Assembly: GCA_963733265.1 (NCBI GenBank)
Contig: CAVTCF010000003.1
Coordinates: forward strand, 372,001-436,000
Length of the DNA: 64,000 bases
Source of the DNA: PALSA-1006 sp963733265
Lineage (GTDB): Bacteria > Pseudomonadota > Gammaproteobacteria > Burkholderiales > Gallionellaceae
Direction of reading: 5' to 3'
Shown: positions 27,857 to 35,087 of the stretch, in pieces
Layout: each line of letters starts with the position of its first letter
How positions within the stretch are numbered: position 1 is the first letter of the stretch
Position numbers and translations under genes: made by a program
Notes under the pieces: generated by a model
What the model was told of the DNA's origin: nothing
The model's database searches: none
Seen by the model: the letters and a program-made list of their open reading frames with translations, nothing else

Positions 27857-29278
27857 ATGAGTACCTGTGAAGTAGCTGAATTAAAGCCAACAGAAGTTAA
27901 GCTCGTCAAGAGAACTCGCGACGGTATTATTAACCCGATGTACGACTGCCAACCGGCAGGTGCCCAATATGCCGGTATCGGCGTTAAGGATTGCATACCA
28001 TTAGTTCACGGCGGCCAAGGCTGCACGATGTTCGTGCGTTTGTTGTTCGCACAGCATTTTAAGGAAAACTTCGACATCGCTTCCACTTCTCTGCATGAAG
28101 AATCTGCCGTTTTCGGCGGTGTGCGTCGCGTGCAAGAAGGTGTGATGGTGCTGGCAAAGCGCTATCCAAACTTGCGTCTCATTCCGATCATCACTACCTG
28201 CTCAACCGAAGTTATCGGCGATGATATCGAAGGCACAATTAAGATTTGCAACAAAGCACTCAAGGAAGAATTCCCGGATCGAGAAATCTACCTGGCTCCG
28301 GTACATACCCCAAGCTTTAAGGGTAGCCATGTAACCGGCTATGCCGAGTGCGTGAAGTCGATGGTGAAAACGGTAGCCAAGAAAGGCAAGACAAATGGCA
28401 AGCTGAATATTATTCCGGGATGGGTCAATCCGGGCGATATTACTTTGCTCAAATCGTATTTAAGCGCGATGGGCGTGGATGCAAATATCATGATGGATAC
28501 GGAAGACTTCGACTCTCCGATGCTTCCAAGCAAGACAATAGAAACTCACGGCAAGACGACTATCGAAGATATTCAGGATAGCGCGAATGCTACCGGCACA
28601 TTGTGTTTAGCTCGCTACGAAGGCGCTTCAACAGGCGAGTTTCTGCAGGAAACATTCCAAGTTCCCCACCATCTGGTAGAAACACCTTACGGGATCAAGA
28701 ATACCGATGACATGCTGCGCAAAATCAGCGAACTCACCGGCAAAGAAATCCCCGAGTCGTTGGTTAGAGAACGTGGCATTGCTCTGGATGCGATGGCTGA
28801 CTTGGCACACATGTTCTTCGCCAACAAAAAAGTGGCCATTTTCGGCCACCCTGATCTGGTGTTGGGTCTTGCACAATTCTGCCTGGAAGTGGAATTGGAA
28901 CCTGTTCTTCTGCTCATCGGCGATGATCAAGGCAGCAAGTACAAGAAAGATCCTCGTATCGCTGAACTGAAGAAGACTGCCCACTTCGATATGGAAATTA
29001 TTCATAACGCGGACTTGTGGGAGTTGGAAAAGAGAATCAAGGACGGCAGCGTTAAGCTTGATATGATCATGGGGCATTCCAAAGGGCGTTACATCGCCAT
29101 CGATGCAAATATCCCGATGGTTCGCGTTGGCTTCCCGACGTTTGACCGTGCAGGTCTTTATCGCAATCCCACCATTGGTTACAAGGGTGCGATGGAATTG
29201 GCGGAATCAATTGCCAATGCGATGTTTGCCCACATGGAATACACCAAGAACAAAGAGTGGTTGTTGAATACCTGGTAA
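27857..29278 (+). CDS. vnfK: Vanadium nitrogenase beta subunit VnfK
   Basis: A 473-residue beta chain, close to the 475 of Azotobacter VnfK. P-cluster cysteines are in NPMYDCQPAGAQYAG, HGGQGCTMFVRLLFAQHF and ITTCSTEVIGDD. The ST-x-E-V-I-G-D-D-I-E-G segment and RVGFPTFDRAGLYRNPTIGYKGAMEL are family features. I start at ATG 27857, with AAGGAG 8 bases upstream and MSTCEVAELKPTEVKL as the first residues; an in-frame ATG 33 bases upstream lacks a site. Forms the alpha2-beta2-delta2 enzyme with VnfD and VnfG. Confidence 0.97.
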   Translation: MSTCEVAELKPTEVKLVKRTRDGIINPMYDCQPAGAQYAGIGVKDCIPLVHGGQGCTMFVRLLFAQHFKENFDIASTSLHEESAVFGGVRRVQEGVMVLAKRYPNLRLIPIITTCSTEVIGDDIEGTIKICNKALKEEFPDREIYLAPVHTPSFKGSHVTGYAECVKSMVKTVAKKGKTNGKLNIIPGWVNPGDITLLKSYLSAMGVDANIMMDTEDFDSPMLPSKTIETHGKTTIEDIQDSANATGTLCLARYEGASTGEFLQETFQVPHHLVETPYGIKNTDDMLRKISELTGKEIPESLVRERGIALDAMADLAHMFFANKKVAIFGHPDLVLGLAQFCLEVELEPVLLLIGDDQGSKYKKDPRIAELKKTAHFDMEIIHNADLWELEKRIKDGSVKLDMIMGHSKGRYIAIDANIPMVRVGFPTFDRAGLYRNPTIGYKGAMELAESIANAMFAHMEYTKNKEWLLNTW

Positions 29279-29286
29279 GAAAGTAG

Positions 29287-29337
29287 GGTGGGCACCAATA
29301 AGTGCCCACCTTTTAATTACGGGGAATAGTGTTCCCC
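29287..29337 (+). terminator. Double hairpin after vnfK
   Basis: The first hairpin is perfect: GGTGGGCAC-caataa-GTGCCCACC followed by TTTT (29287-29314), a good intrinsic terminator. A second stem GGGGAA-tagtg-TTCCCC follows at 29321-29337. Since four cluster genes follow on the same strand without a visible new promoter, this is probably a partial terminator or mRNA stabiliser that lowers their expression relative to vnfDGK. Confidence 0.7.
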
Positions 29338-29359
29338 ACTTTTAACATCATCGGGGTTT

Positions 29360-30256
29360 ATGATGCTTTATTTAGACGACATGGTGAGCGACTACGCGGC
29401 ACGTTTTGGACAAAGACATTCTTTGCCCGAATATCGTCAATTGGAGCTGTATACCAAGAATAAAAAACTGTCCTACGCTGAAGAACTGCAACCTGCACAA
29501 AATCAGGTTCGCGGTAGCTTTGCCACCTCGACGGCCTATTCGGTTTTGGATTCCATACTGGTGTCACAGCAAGCCGAGATCGCCGAATTACCCAGTTGGA
29601 AAAAATATCTGGCTTTGCCGAAAACGAGCGGCACCGGAAAAGTTGTTGCAGAAGTGTTTCGCATATTGCGAATTTATCATCTGTCTTGGATTCTGCCCAC
29701 AGGGCATGTGGAAATAGAAGACGGCATCGTCCGTGTACACTGTAATTTTGAACGATGTTTCCTTTCTTTAAATATTTCTCCGGTGGGACTTGAGCTACTG
29801 GAGTCATTTGTATTTTATTACCTGGACTCTTTCCGTCAGCCCTACAGTGAGGCCTATACAGAAGCCATATTGGTTCAATACTTCACTGATATTGTTGCCG
29901 AGGTAAAAGGTTTCAGTGACGAAGATCGTATTCTTTTTCAATTCCGGCAGGCAATGCCGATAAATCGCCATTTTCGTTTCGATAACGATAATCCCCGCTA
30001 TAAAGTTGAAGATGATACGTTGGTAATCGATATGGGAAAGATGCATACGAATGCGGATCGATATCCCATCGATTTTTATTTGTCCTATAAAGATGTGATG
30101 CACATTATTCCTGTCGAAGCTTTAAAGCTGGGAAAGATGCCGCTCGAACAGGTGTCCCGCTGGCAAATCAGGAATATGGACGAATTGAAATTGCCGGCAC
30201 GATTCCGTGCCCGTTTTGGGCGAGTAAAAAACGTTGTCGGTTTGCCGATGACTTGA
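29360..30256 (+). CDS. Conserved-looking unknown protein downstream of vnfK
   Basis: A 298-residue soluble protein that I do not recognise. No signal peptide or membrane segment. The N-terminal part (MMLYLDDMVSDYAARFGQRHSLPEYRQLELY) and a middle part rich in aromatic residues (FEVFRILRIYHLSWILP-like, CNFERCFLSLNISPVGLELLESFVFYYL) alternate helical and strand-like stretches; two Cys occur close together in HCNFERCF. The C-terminal half has PIDFYLSYKDVMHIIPVEALKLGKMPLEQVSRW. It starts 82 bp after vnfK and is followed at 38 bp by a NifX-family gene, so it is a likely accessory factor for V-nitrogenase. Function is unknown. Confidence 0.65.
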   Translation: MMLYLDDMVSDYAARFGQRHSLPEYRQLELYTKNKKLSYAEELQPAQNQVRGSFATSTAYSVLDSILVSQQAEIAELPSWKKYLALPKTSGTGKVVAEVFRILRIYHLSWILPTGHVEIEDGIVRVHCNFERCFLSLNISPVGLELLESFVFYYLDSFRQPYSEAYTEAILVQYFTDIVAEVKGFSDEDRILFQFRQAMPINRHFRFDNDNPRYKVEDDTLVIDMGKMHTNADRYPIDFYLSYKDVMHIIPVEALKLGKMPLEQVSRWQIRNMDELKLPARFRARFGRVKNVVGLPMT

Positions 30257-30294
30257 GTAAATCATTTAAAAAATTTCCAACCAAGGAGCTTGTC

Positions 30295-30774
30295 ATGACT
30301 GATAAACCTAGAAATGTGAAGATCGCAATCGCCACCAATGACCTGTTGCAAGTCAATGCTAATTTCGCCATTGCCAAACAATTTGTAATTTACGAAGTGA
30401 ATGCGGAGAGTAGCGAATTTCTGGATTGCATCCAGTTCCGGGGCGGCGCCAAAGGAGCAGGCACCGGCAACAAAGGTCCCGGCGGTGGGATGGGGTGCTC
30501 AATGGGCGATCCGAGCGGCGGTGTTGCCAGCGAACACATGAATGATCGCTTTGATGCCGTGAAGGGCTGTGCCTTGCTGTTTAGCAAAGGGCTAAGCGAT
30601 TTGCATGCAGTCAATGTCAAAAATCTGAATGTGTTTCCAGTCAAAATGGAAAACGCCCGCGAGATTCCAGAGGTGTTGGAATATGTTCAGCGCATGGTTC
30701 AACGCCCGCCTTTGTGGATGCGTCGTGCAATGGGGTTGGAGGCCTTGTCAGAAGATTTTGCAATGGCTGACTAA
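30295..30774 (+). CDS. NifX-family cofactor-binding protein
   Basis: A 159-residue NifX-fold protein. The first strand is VKIAIATNDLLQVNANFAIAKQFVIYEV, where Asn replaces the usual His of the H-F-G loop. A Gly/Met-rich loop (GGAKGAGTGNKGPGGGMGCSMGDPSGGVASEHM) is inserted before DRFDAVKGCALLFSKGLSDLHAVNV. The C-terminus VQRPPLWMRRAMGLEAL resembles NifX/VnfX tails. I start at ATG 30295, with AAGGAG 6 bases upstream. It may carry or store cofactor, or take the VnfY place that lies downstream of vnfK in Azotobacter. Confidence 0.75.
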   Translation: MTDKPRNVKIAIATNDLLQVNANFAIAKQFVIYEVNAESSEFLDCIQFRGGAKGAGTGNKGPGGGMGCSMGDPSGGVASEHMNDRFDAVKGCALLFSKGLSDLHAVNVKNLNVFPVKMENAREIPEVLEYVQRMVQRPPLWMRRAMGLEALSEDFAMAD

Positions 30775-30783
30775 GGAGTCGAG

Positions 30784-31020
30784 ATGAAAAACAAAGGCTT
30801 GGTAAACGCCATCCTGCGCTTGCATGGCGCACGAAAGTTCGGTAGCTCAACCTTGCTGGCCCAAGCCGAGGCGGAGGCTCAGCATGCATTGAAACAGGCC
30901 AAAGTCTGGCTTGAAAGATCGTCTGAGTCTGGCACCGGTGAAGAAAACGAAAACTATCAAGAGATGCTTCGGGCGGTTAAAGAATTGGAAGAGTTGCTGG
31001 CAAAAGCCCCTGTCGAGTGA
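30784..31020 (+). CDS. Small helical protein, unknown
   Basis: A 78-residue, mostly helical, charged protein (LAQAEAEAQHALKQAKVWLERS, ENYQEMLRAVKELEELLAKAPVE) with possible coiled-coil character. It begins 9 bp after the NifX-family gene with AAGGAG upstream, so translation is well supported. I do not recognise the family; it is not clearly the NifX-associated DUF683 type. Confidence 0.6.
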   Translation: MKNKGLVNAILRLHGARKFGSSTLLAQAEAEAQHALKQAKVWLERSSESGTGEENENYQEMLRAVKELEELLAKAPVE

Positions 31021-31053
31021 TAGTCCTACACTGAACGGGGTAAACTTCGAAAC

Positions 31054-31644
31054 ATGTCTGTTATCGAACCAAAGCAAGAAGAGCCACAAAACAAAGCTGC
31101 CATTCTCAGCTTTGAGCCTTATCATTTTGCCAATAATTTGCCGCCAGAAACAAGAGAAAAGCTCAAGGAAATATTTGCGAATTGGTCTGATACTGAAAAG
31201 GCCGAAGCCATGGTTCGCGAAATCATCGACAACACCCCGGATACTTTGGGTGTACGCATTGTTGCCTACCGTTTTTATTTTTATCGCCGACGTTCATTAG
31301 AAGCAGCTCACTGGGCGTTGTCGATTATGGAATGGCTGTCTATACAGTTGAATATTCCCGCTGATTGGCGCGAGGTCACAGCGGAAATGGCCGACTTTGT
31401 AGAATGGCATGCCTATACCCGCTTGTGGCTACAGTCCCTGACTGCGTATAGCTATAACCTGGCTCGTTTGGGACGCATTGAAGAGGCACTCGCAGCGCTG
31501 GATAAGATCGTAGTGTTGGACAGTATGGATAAACTAGGTGCCGCGCATCTAAGGCAAGTTTACACAAGCCCGCATCGGGATGCTGGCATGGTGTTTCCAA
31601 AAGCATTCGAGAATTTGAGATTTCATCGCAATCAAGATTATTAA
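31054..31644 (+). CDS. Unknown helical (TPR-like) protein of the vnf cluster
   Basis: A 196-residue soluble protein, largely helical, with a repeat-like pattern (DTEKAEAMVREIIDNTPDTLGVRIVAYRFYFYRRRSLEAAHWALSIMEW and RLWLQSLTAYSYNLARLGRIEEALAALDKIVVLD) that resembles tetratricopeptide repeats and so may bind partner proteins. The gene follows the 78-residue protein by about 30 bp and closes the vnfDGK-downstream block. It could serve assembly or protection of nitrogenase; this is positional inference. Confidence 0.6.
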   Translation: MSVIEPKQEEPQNKAAILSFEPYHFANNLPPETREKLKEIFANWSDTEKAEAMVREIIDNTPDTLGVRIVAYRFYFYRRRSLEAAHWALSIMEWLSIQLNIPADWREVTAEMADFVEWHAYTRLWLQSLTAYSYNLARLGRIEEALAALDKIVVLDSMDKLGAAHLRQVYTSPHRDAGMVFPKAFENLRFHRNQDY

Positions 31645-32060
31645 CTATGTTGTGCCAGTGTTAACTGTTGGTCATTGACCGTTGTAGGATGCCATTGCGC
31701 TCATCATAAATTTGTTGAATGATGTAGATTGGTATGTCCGGTCTGGAATTTTTCAATGCACACTTTTAACCCAAAGTTGTCAGTCGAAGTTGAAATCAGA
31801 CTGCCACATAACAGCCATTTGTCAATCACAGCTTACGCGATTTACGACAGATGAGCTTAAGGTGAATTTCAATGCGAAACCATGCACCAGTACTCTTATA
31901 AATTAAATTTTACGGATGTGTTGTTACCCCCTTGACGGTTTGTATCGGACGTTCACGATGAATCACTGCCAGTGTGCTTCAGCATCAATGGCATATCTCA
32001 AACTCCATGAGAAACACAACACTCGCTCAGACTTATCTGCCATGAGGGGAGACAGTTTTT

Positions 32061-32096
32061 TGTCTTAATTACTACATCGATGTATAATTTGCTACA
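32061..32096 (+). promoter_or_regulatory. Tandem NifA-type activator sites
   Basis: TGTCTTAATTACTACA (32061-32076) and TGTATAATTTGCTACA (32081-32096), both exact TGT-N10-ACA, 20 bp apart on the same face of the helix. They lie about 75-110 bp upstream of the -24 element. Confidence 0.7.
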
Positions 32097-32169
32097 TAAC
32101 GTAAAAATACTCAATGCCTTCTGCGTACATAAGTACACCAAATTAATAGGTTATATAAAGCTGATCATA

Positions 32170-32185
32170 TGGCATTAACTTTGCT
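32170..32185 (+). promoter_or_regulatory. Sigma54 promoter of the fecI-like gene
   Basis: TGGCATTAACTTTGCT, close to the -24/-12 consensus with correct spacing. It lies 71 bp before the GTG start. Confidence 0.75.
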
Positions 32186-32198
32186 TTTAGAAAAATAA

Positions 32199-32222
32199 CG
32201 ATATGTATTATGTTATATAACC
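32199..32222 (+). promoter_or_regulatory. ModE-like operator over the start site
   Basis: CGATATGT-N8-ATATAACC, 24 bp, one mismatch from the ModE half-site on the right. It begins about 14 bp after the -12 element, so bound ModE would block transcription. A weaker one-sided match (ACATAACG right half) overlaps the second NifA-type site at 32078-32101. Confidence 0.55.
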
Positions 32223-32255
32223 AAAAGCAACTCAGTTAACAGAGCGAAGGTTCCA

Positions 32256-32900
32256 GTGCCTCCAATACAAGCTACCTATTCAGCACTTCTATCCAGTCAT
32301 GGGCACCCCCCATCGAATGCAGTGTCGGATCGTATTCAGGCAGGGCTTAAAAAAAGTAGAAAGCCTCCGACAATTGATGATGCCAAAAAATGGCATGGCG
32401 TCGATCTGAACTGGGCTTATACTGTTTTATTGCGCGGCATTCAGCGTCGCACGGCCTGCGTTCATCGCTCTTATGAAGTTCTGCACGATTCTCTGGTACG
32501 GCTTGCTCTGCTCAACAAACGTCAGCAGATAAACCAGCCCCACGCTTATCTTCGTACCATCGTCGGCAATGTTCTGGCGGATGGGTGGGCTGACGAACAA
32601 CGTTGGGTTGCATTGCCGGAAGTTGACGAAAACCAAAATGGACATAACGAGTCCGGGCCTGTTGTGGAATTAGCCCCTTCTGCCGAATACATGTCCGACC
32701 TGAGGGAACGCCTGCACAACATCCAACGTATTCTCGATTGCTTGCCACCGCGTTGCCGCGAAGTGTTCTGGCTATTCCGGGTGGAAGGCTACAGCCAGCA
32801 AGAAATAGCCCAACGTCTCGGCGTCAGCCTCAAAGCAATCGAATACCAAGTTGCCCGAGCCTTGGTCGATTTACAGTCAGCAAGCGAAATTCTCACGTGA
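32256..32900 (+). CDS. FecI-type ECF sigma factor
   Basis: A 214-residue extracytoplasmic-function sigma factor. Region 2 is RSYEVLHDSLVRLAL...QPHAYLRTIVGNVLADGWADEQR; region 4 is ILDCLPPRCREVFWLFRVEGYSQQEIAQRLGVSLKAIEYQVARAL. The N-terminal 50 residues are a non-conserved extension. The probable start is GTG 32256. It is expected to be held by the FecR protein encoded immediately downstream. The promoter is sigma54-type with NifA and ModE sites, which is unusual for an ECF sigma gene. Its own target promoters cannot be identified here. Confidence 0.85.
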   Translation: MPPIQATYSALLSSHGHPPSNAVSDRIQAGLKKSRKPPTIDDAKKWHGVDLNWAYTVLLRGIQRRTACVHRSYEVLHDSLVRLALLNKRQQINQPHAYLRTIVGNVLADGWADEQRWVALPEVDENQNGHNESGPVVELAPSAEYMSDLRERLHNIQRILDCLPPRCREVFWLFRVEGYSQQEIAQRLGVSLKAIEYQVARALVDLQSASEILT

Positions 32901-33871
32901 TATCAGTCAAGGAAGAGGCCGCACGCTGGTTTGTGAAAATGCAGCACGCCGAGCCCGATGATCCGCGTCGAAGCCTTTTAGAAGCGTGGCTGCTGGAAAG
33001 CCCCGCTCATGCCCATGCCTATGCTGCGATGGAAAAACTCTGGGTGCGTTTTGATTCAGGCTCCGAGTTAGAAGCTTTGGCTAACGTTCTAGAGCAACAA
33101 AAGGAACATAAGCTTCAAGCCCGACGACGCGTGCTCAAAGGCACTGTCTTGGGTCTGCTATTCAGCGGTGGGCTGGGCAGCCTGGCCTACCGCCAGTGGC
33201 AGACTTATCCTTTGTGGGAATTAGCCCGGCAGACAGCCATCGGCCAACTGTACGATCAACCCTTGCAGGATGGTAGCCAACTCACCCTTGGAGCCAACAG
33301 CCAGATTCAAGTGGCCTTCAGCCGCGCCGAGCGGCGGATAAAGCTGATGCATGGCGAAGTCATTTTTGATGTTGCAAGAGACGAGCAGCGCCCTTTCATC
33401 ATCGACAGCGACATCGCAAAAATTACCGTGCTGGGCACACGTTTCGTTGTCTCCCGGTTTAACGATCTGGTGCGGGTCAGTGTTGAACGGGGGAAAGTCG
33501 AAGTCGCCTCGGGCCGTTTCTGGAATCGCCAGAAATTAGTTATCACAGCAGGGGAAGTGGCTGAAGTTACCCAAACAGAGGATGGCCCAACCAGCCCAAA
33601 CAAGACTTCAAGAGATGCAGACGATGCCTTTGGTTTCAGCAAAGGCACGCTGGTATTCACCAAAGTGAGCCTGAACGAATTGGCCGAAACACTCTCCCGT
33701 TACCGACGCCAGCCCGTTCGAGTGATCTCAGGTAGTCAAAATGGCCCTCCAATCACCGCCGTGGTTCACACCCGGGACATCGACGGCTTCCTGCAAATTC
33801 TGCCCCAAATCTGCCCTGTGACCGTGGTTGACCAAGGTAGCCAAACTTTGCTCGGTGCCGTCCGCCGCTAG
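32897..33871 (+). CDS. FecR-family anti-sigma/signal protein
   Basis: A 324-residue FecR protein. The N-terminal cytoplasmic part (EEAARWFVKMQHAEPDDPRRSLLEAWLLESPAHAHAYAAMEKLW, residues 6-50) binds the sigma factor. One membrane segment follows (VLKGTVLGLLFSGGLGSLAY, about 82-101), then the periplasmic FecR domain (QDGSQLTLGANSQIQVAFSRAERRIKLMHGEVIFDVARDEQRPFII) and a C-terminal STN-like fold (VFTKVSLNELAETLSRYRRQPVRV). The start GTG at 32897 overlaps the fecI stop (GTGA), so translation is coupled. No TonB-dependent receptor follows, contrary to most FecIR loci. Confidence 0.85.
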   Translation: MISVKEEAARWFVKMQHAEPDDPRRSLLEAWLLESPAHAHAYAAMEKLWVRFDSGSELEALANVLEQQKEHKLQARRRVLKGTVLGLLFSGGLGSLAYRQWQTYPLWELARQTAIGQLYDQPLQDGSQLTLGANSQIQVAFSRAERRIKLMHGEVIFDVARDEQRPFIIDSDIAKITVLGTRFVVSRFNDLVRVSVERGKVEVASGRFWNRQKLVITAGEVAEVTQTEDGPTSPNKTSRDADDAFGFSKGTLVFTKVSLNELAETLSRYRRQPVRVISGSQNGPPITAVVHTRDIDGFLQILPQICPVTVVDQGSQTLLGAVRR

Positions 33872-33897
33872 CTGTAAATTTTATCTTTGCCTCGGGC

Positions 33898-34314
33898 TTA
33901 TACTTTCCACGGATTAATGACGGATACTCCGACCGCCTCATAAGGGGCCGTGTCGCGTGACGCCACGATGAATTTCCGTGAGGCTGCGATCGCGGCGATG
34001 TAGCCATCAGGTGTGGGGAATCCTCGCCCACCGGCCTTGGCCGTTACGGCCAGCTCGGCGTAGCACCGTGCTGCATCGGCATCGAATGGCAGCACACGAT
34101 CCCTGAACAGCCCCAACAAACCGTCAAGAGCTTGTGCCAGCGTATCTTTGCGCTTACCGGACGGGAGTGCAGCGATGCCAAATAACAACTCGGCCAGTGT
34201 CACGCTGGACAGGTAAAGTGTTTCGGCGGCTTGATCGTTTAGCCAGGCTCGCACGGACGGATGCGGTTCGGGCTTCATCGCTTCAGAAACAACGTTGGTA
34301 TCGAGGACGATCAT
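33898..34314 (-). CDS. PIN-domain toxin, VapC/FitB type
   Basis: A 138-residue PIN-domain ribonuclease toxin. It begins MIVLDTNVVSEAMKPEP, where Asp5 is the first catalytic acid, followed by LYLSSVTLAELLFGI (Glu) and PFDADAARCYAELAV..PTPDGYIAAIAASRKFIVASRD (further acidic residues). These match FitB-type VapC proteins, which cut RNA when freed from the antitoxin. The start overlaps the antitoxin stop by 4 bp. Confidence 0.85.
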   Translation of the reverse strand: MIVLDTNVVSEAMKPEPHPSVRAWLNDQAAETLYLSSVTLAELLFGIAALPSGKRKDTLAQALDGLLGLFRDRVLPFDADAARCYAELAVTAKAGGRGFPTPDGYIAAIAASRKFIVASRDTAPYEAVGVSVINPWKV

Positions 34315-34565
34315 TCAAACCTCAGCGGCTCGGCCGGCGTCTTGTCTCTGACCTGATTGAATATCTCTAAATCCTCGTTTGTCAAACCGATCTTGCGGCC
34401 CAATGCAGCGAGGGCGTCACCCACGCGAACACGCGCCTCCGGTTTGACCGCGCTCGCCAGAATCTCGCGGACCTCGGCCTCGGTACTGTGCCCATGCAGA
34501 GCGGCTTGTACCCGTAACGCGCGATGCACGTCGTCGGGCAGATTGCGTACTGTCAGCATTGCCAT
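34311..34565 (-). CDS. FitA-type ribbon-helix-helix antitoxin
   Basis: An 84-residue antitoxin beginning MAMLTVRNLPDDVHRALRVQAALHGHSTEAEVREIL, a ribbon-helix-helix DNA-binding domain, followed by a toxin-wrapping tail (FNQVRDKTPAEPLRFE). It neutralises the PIN toxin and probably represses the pair. The start GAGGTGATGTT...ATG has a good ribosome site. Confidence 0.85.
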   Translation of the reverse strand: MAMLTVRNLPDDVHRALRVQAALHGHSTEAEVREILASAVKPEARVRVGDALAALGRKIGLTNEDLEIFNQVRDKTPAEPLRFE

Positions 34566-35087
34566 AACATCACCTCATTAAAATGAATTCAACGCATGCA
34601 TTGTGATACTTTGGATGCATTACTGCAAGCGGTATCAGACATGCCTTAAGGGTTTCTGGCAAAAACAGCCCGCGCAGAGTGCAAAAACGCCCACGCCGAA
34701 AAATATTTGAAAAACGACCTAGGGGTAAACCAAGGTTCGGGCGTCAAGTGTGTTGTCGAACGTCGCAAAGTGGCCGATAGTGAGATCATGCAGTTTTGCA
34801 ATAAAGCCGACCATCAGCTACCTATAAATCTACCACAGAAAGTCGGCTATGGGCCGTACTTCGGACTATGGCTATCAGATGATAGTCTGACTAACTGTAT
34901 CTTATCGGGTTTGTCGGGACTACTCCAATTTGTCGTTCAGAAAGATTTCTTCCATATTAGTCATTTCACAAATACAAGCTCTGACGCGGCTTATCTTGAC
35001 CCCATTCAATATGGCGCGCAATTTGCTCATCATAAGAGAAGAGCATTTTGCAAGTTGTATATCCGCACATTTGAATGGAGGTGGTAA
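34566..35087. other. Intergenic region, no convincing gene
   Basis: About 520 bp between the toxin-antitoxin pair and the AAA ATPase gene. A frame of 126 codons (34707-35087) exists on the plus strand but has no ribosome site, no recognisable domain and atypical composition, so I do not call it. GGAGGTGG just before 35088 is the ribosome site of the next gene. Confidence 0.45.

Larger units (their letters stand above)
31645..32255. other. Intergenic region with composite FecI promoter
   Basis: About 610 bp, AT-rich, no convincing gene. The right part carries two NifA-type sites, a sigma54 promoter and a ModE-like box in front of the FecI-like gene (listed separately). The left part (31650-32000) shows nothing I can name. 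Confidence 0.6.

Noticed and set aside
34707..35087. 126-codon frame upstream of the AAA ATPase
   Set aside because: No ribosome site, no recognisable domain and unusual composition; it ends exactly at the start of the ATPase gene. Kept as non-coding.
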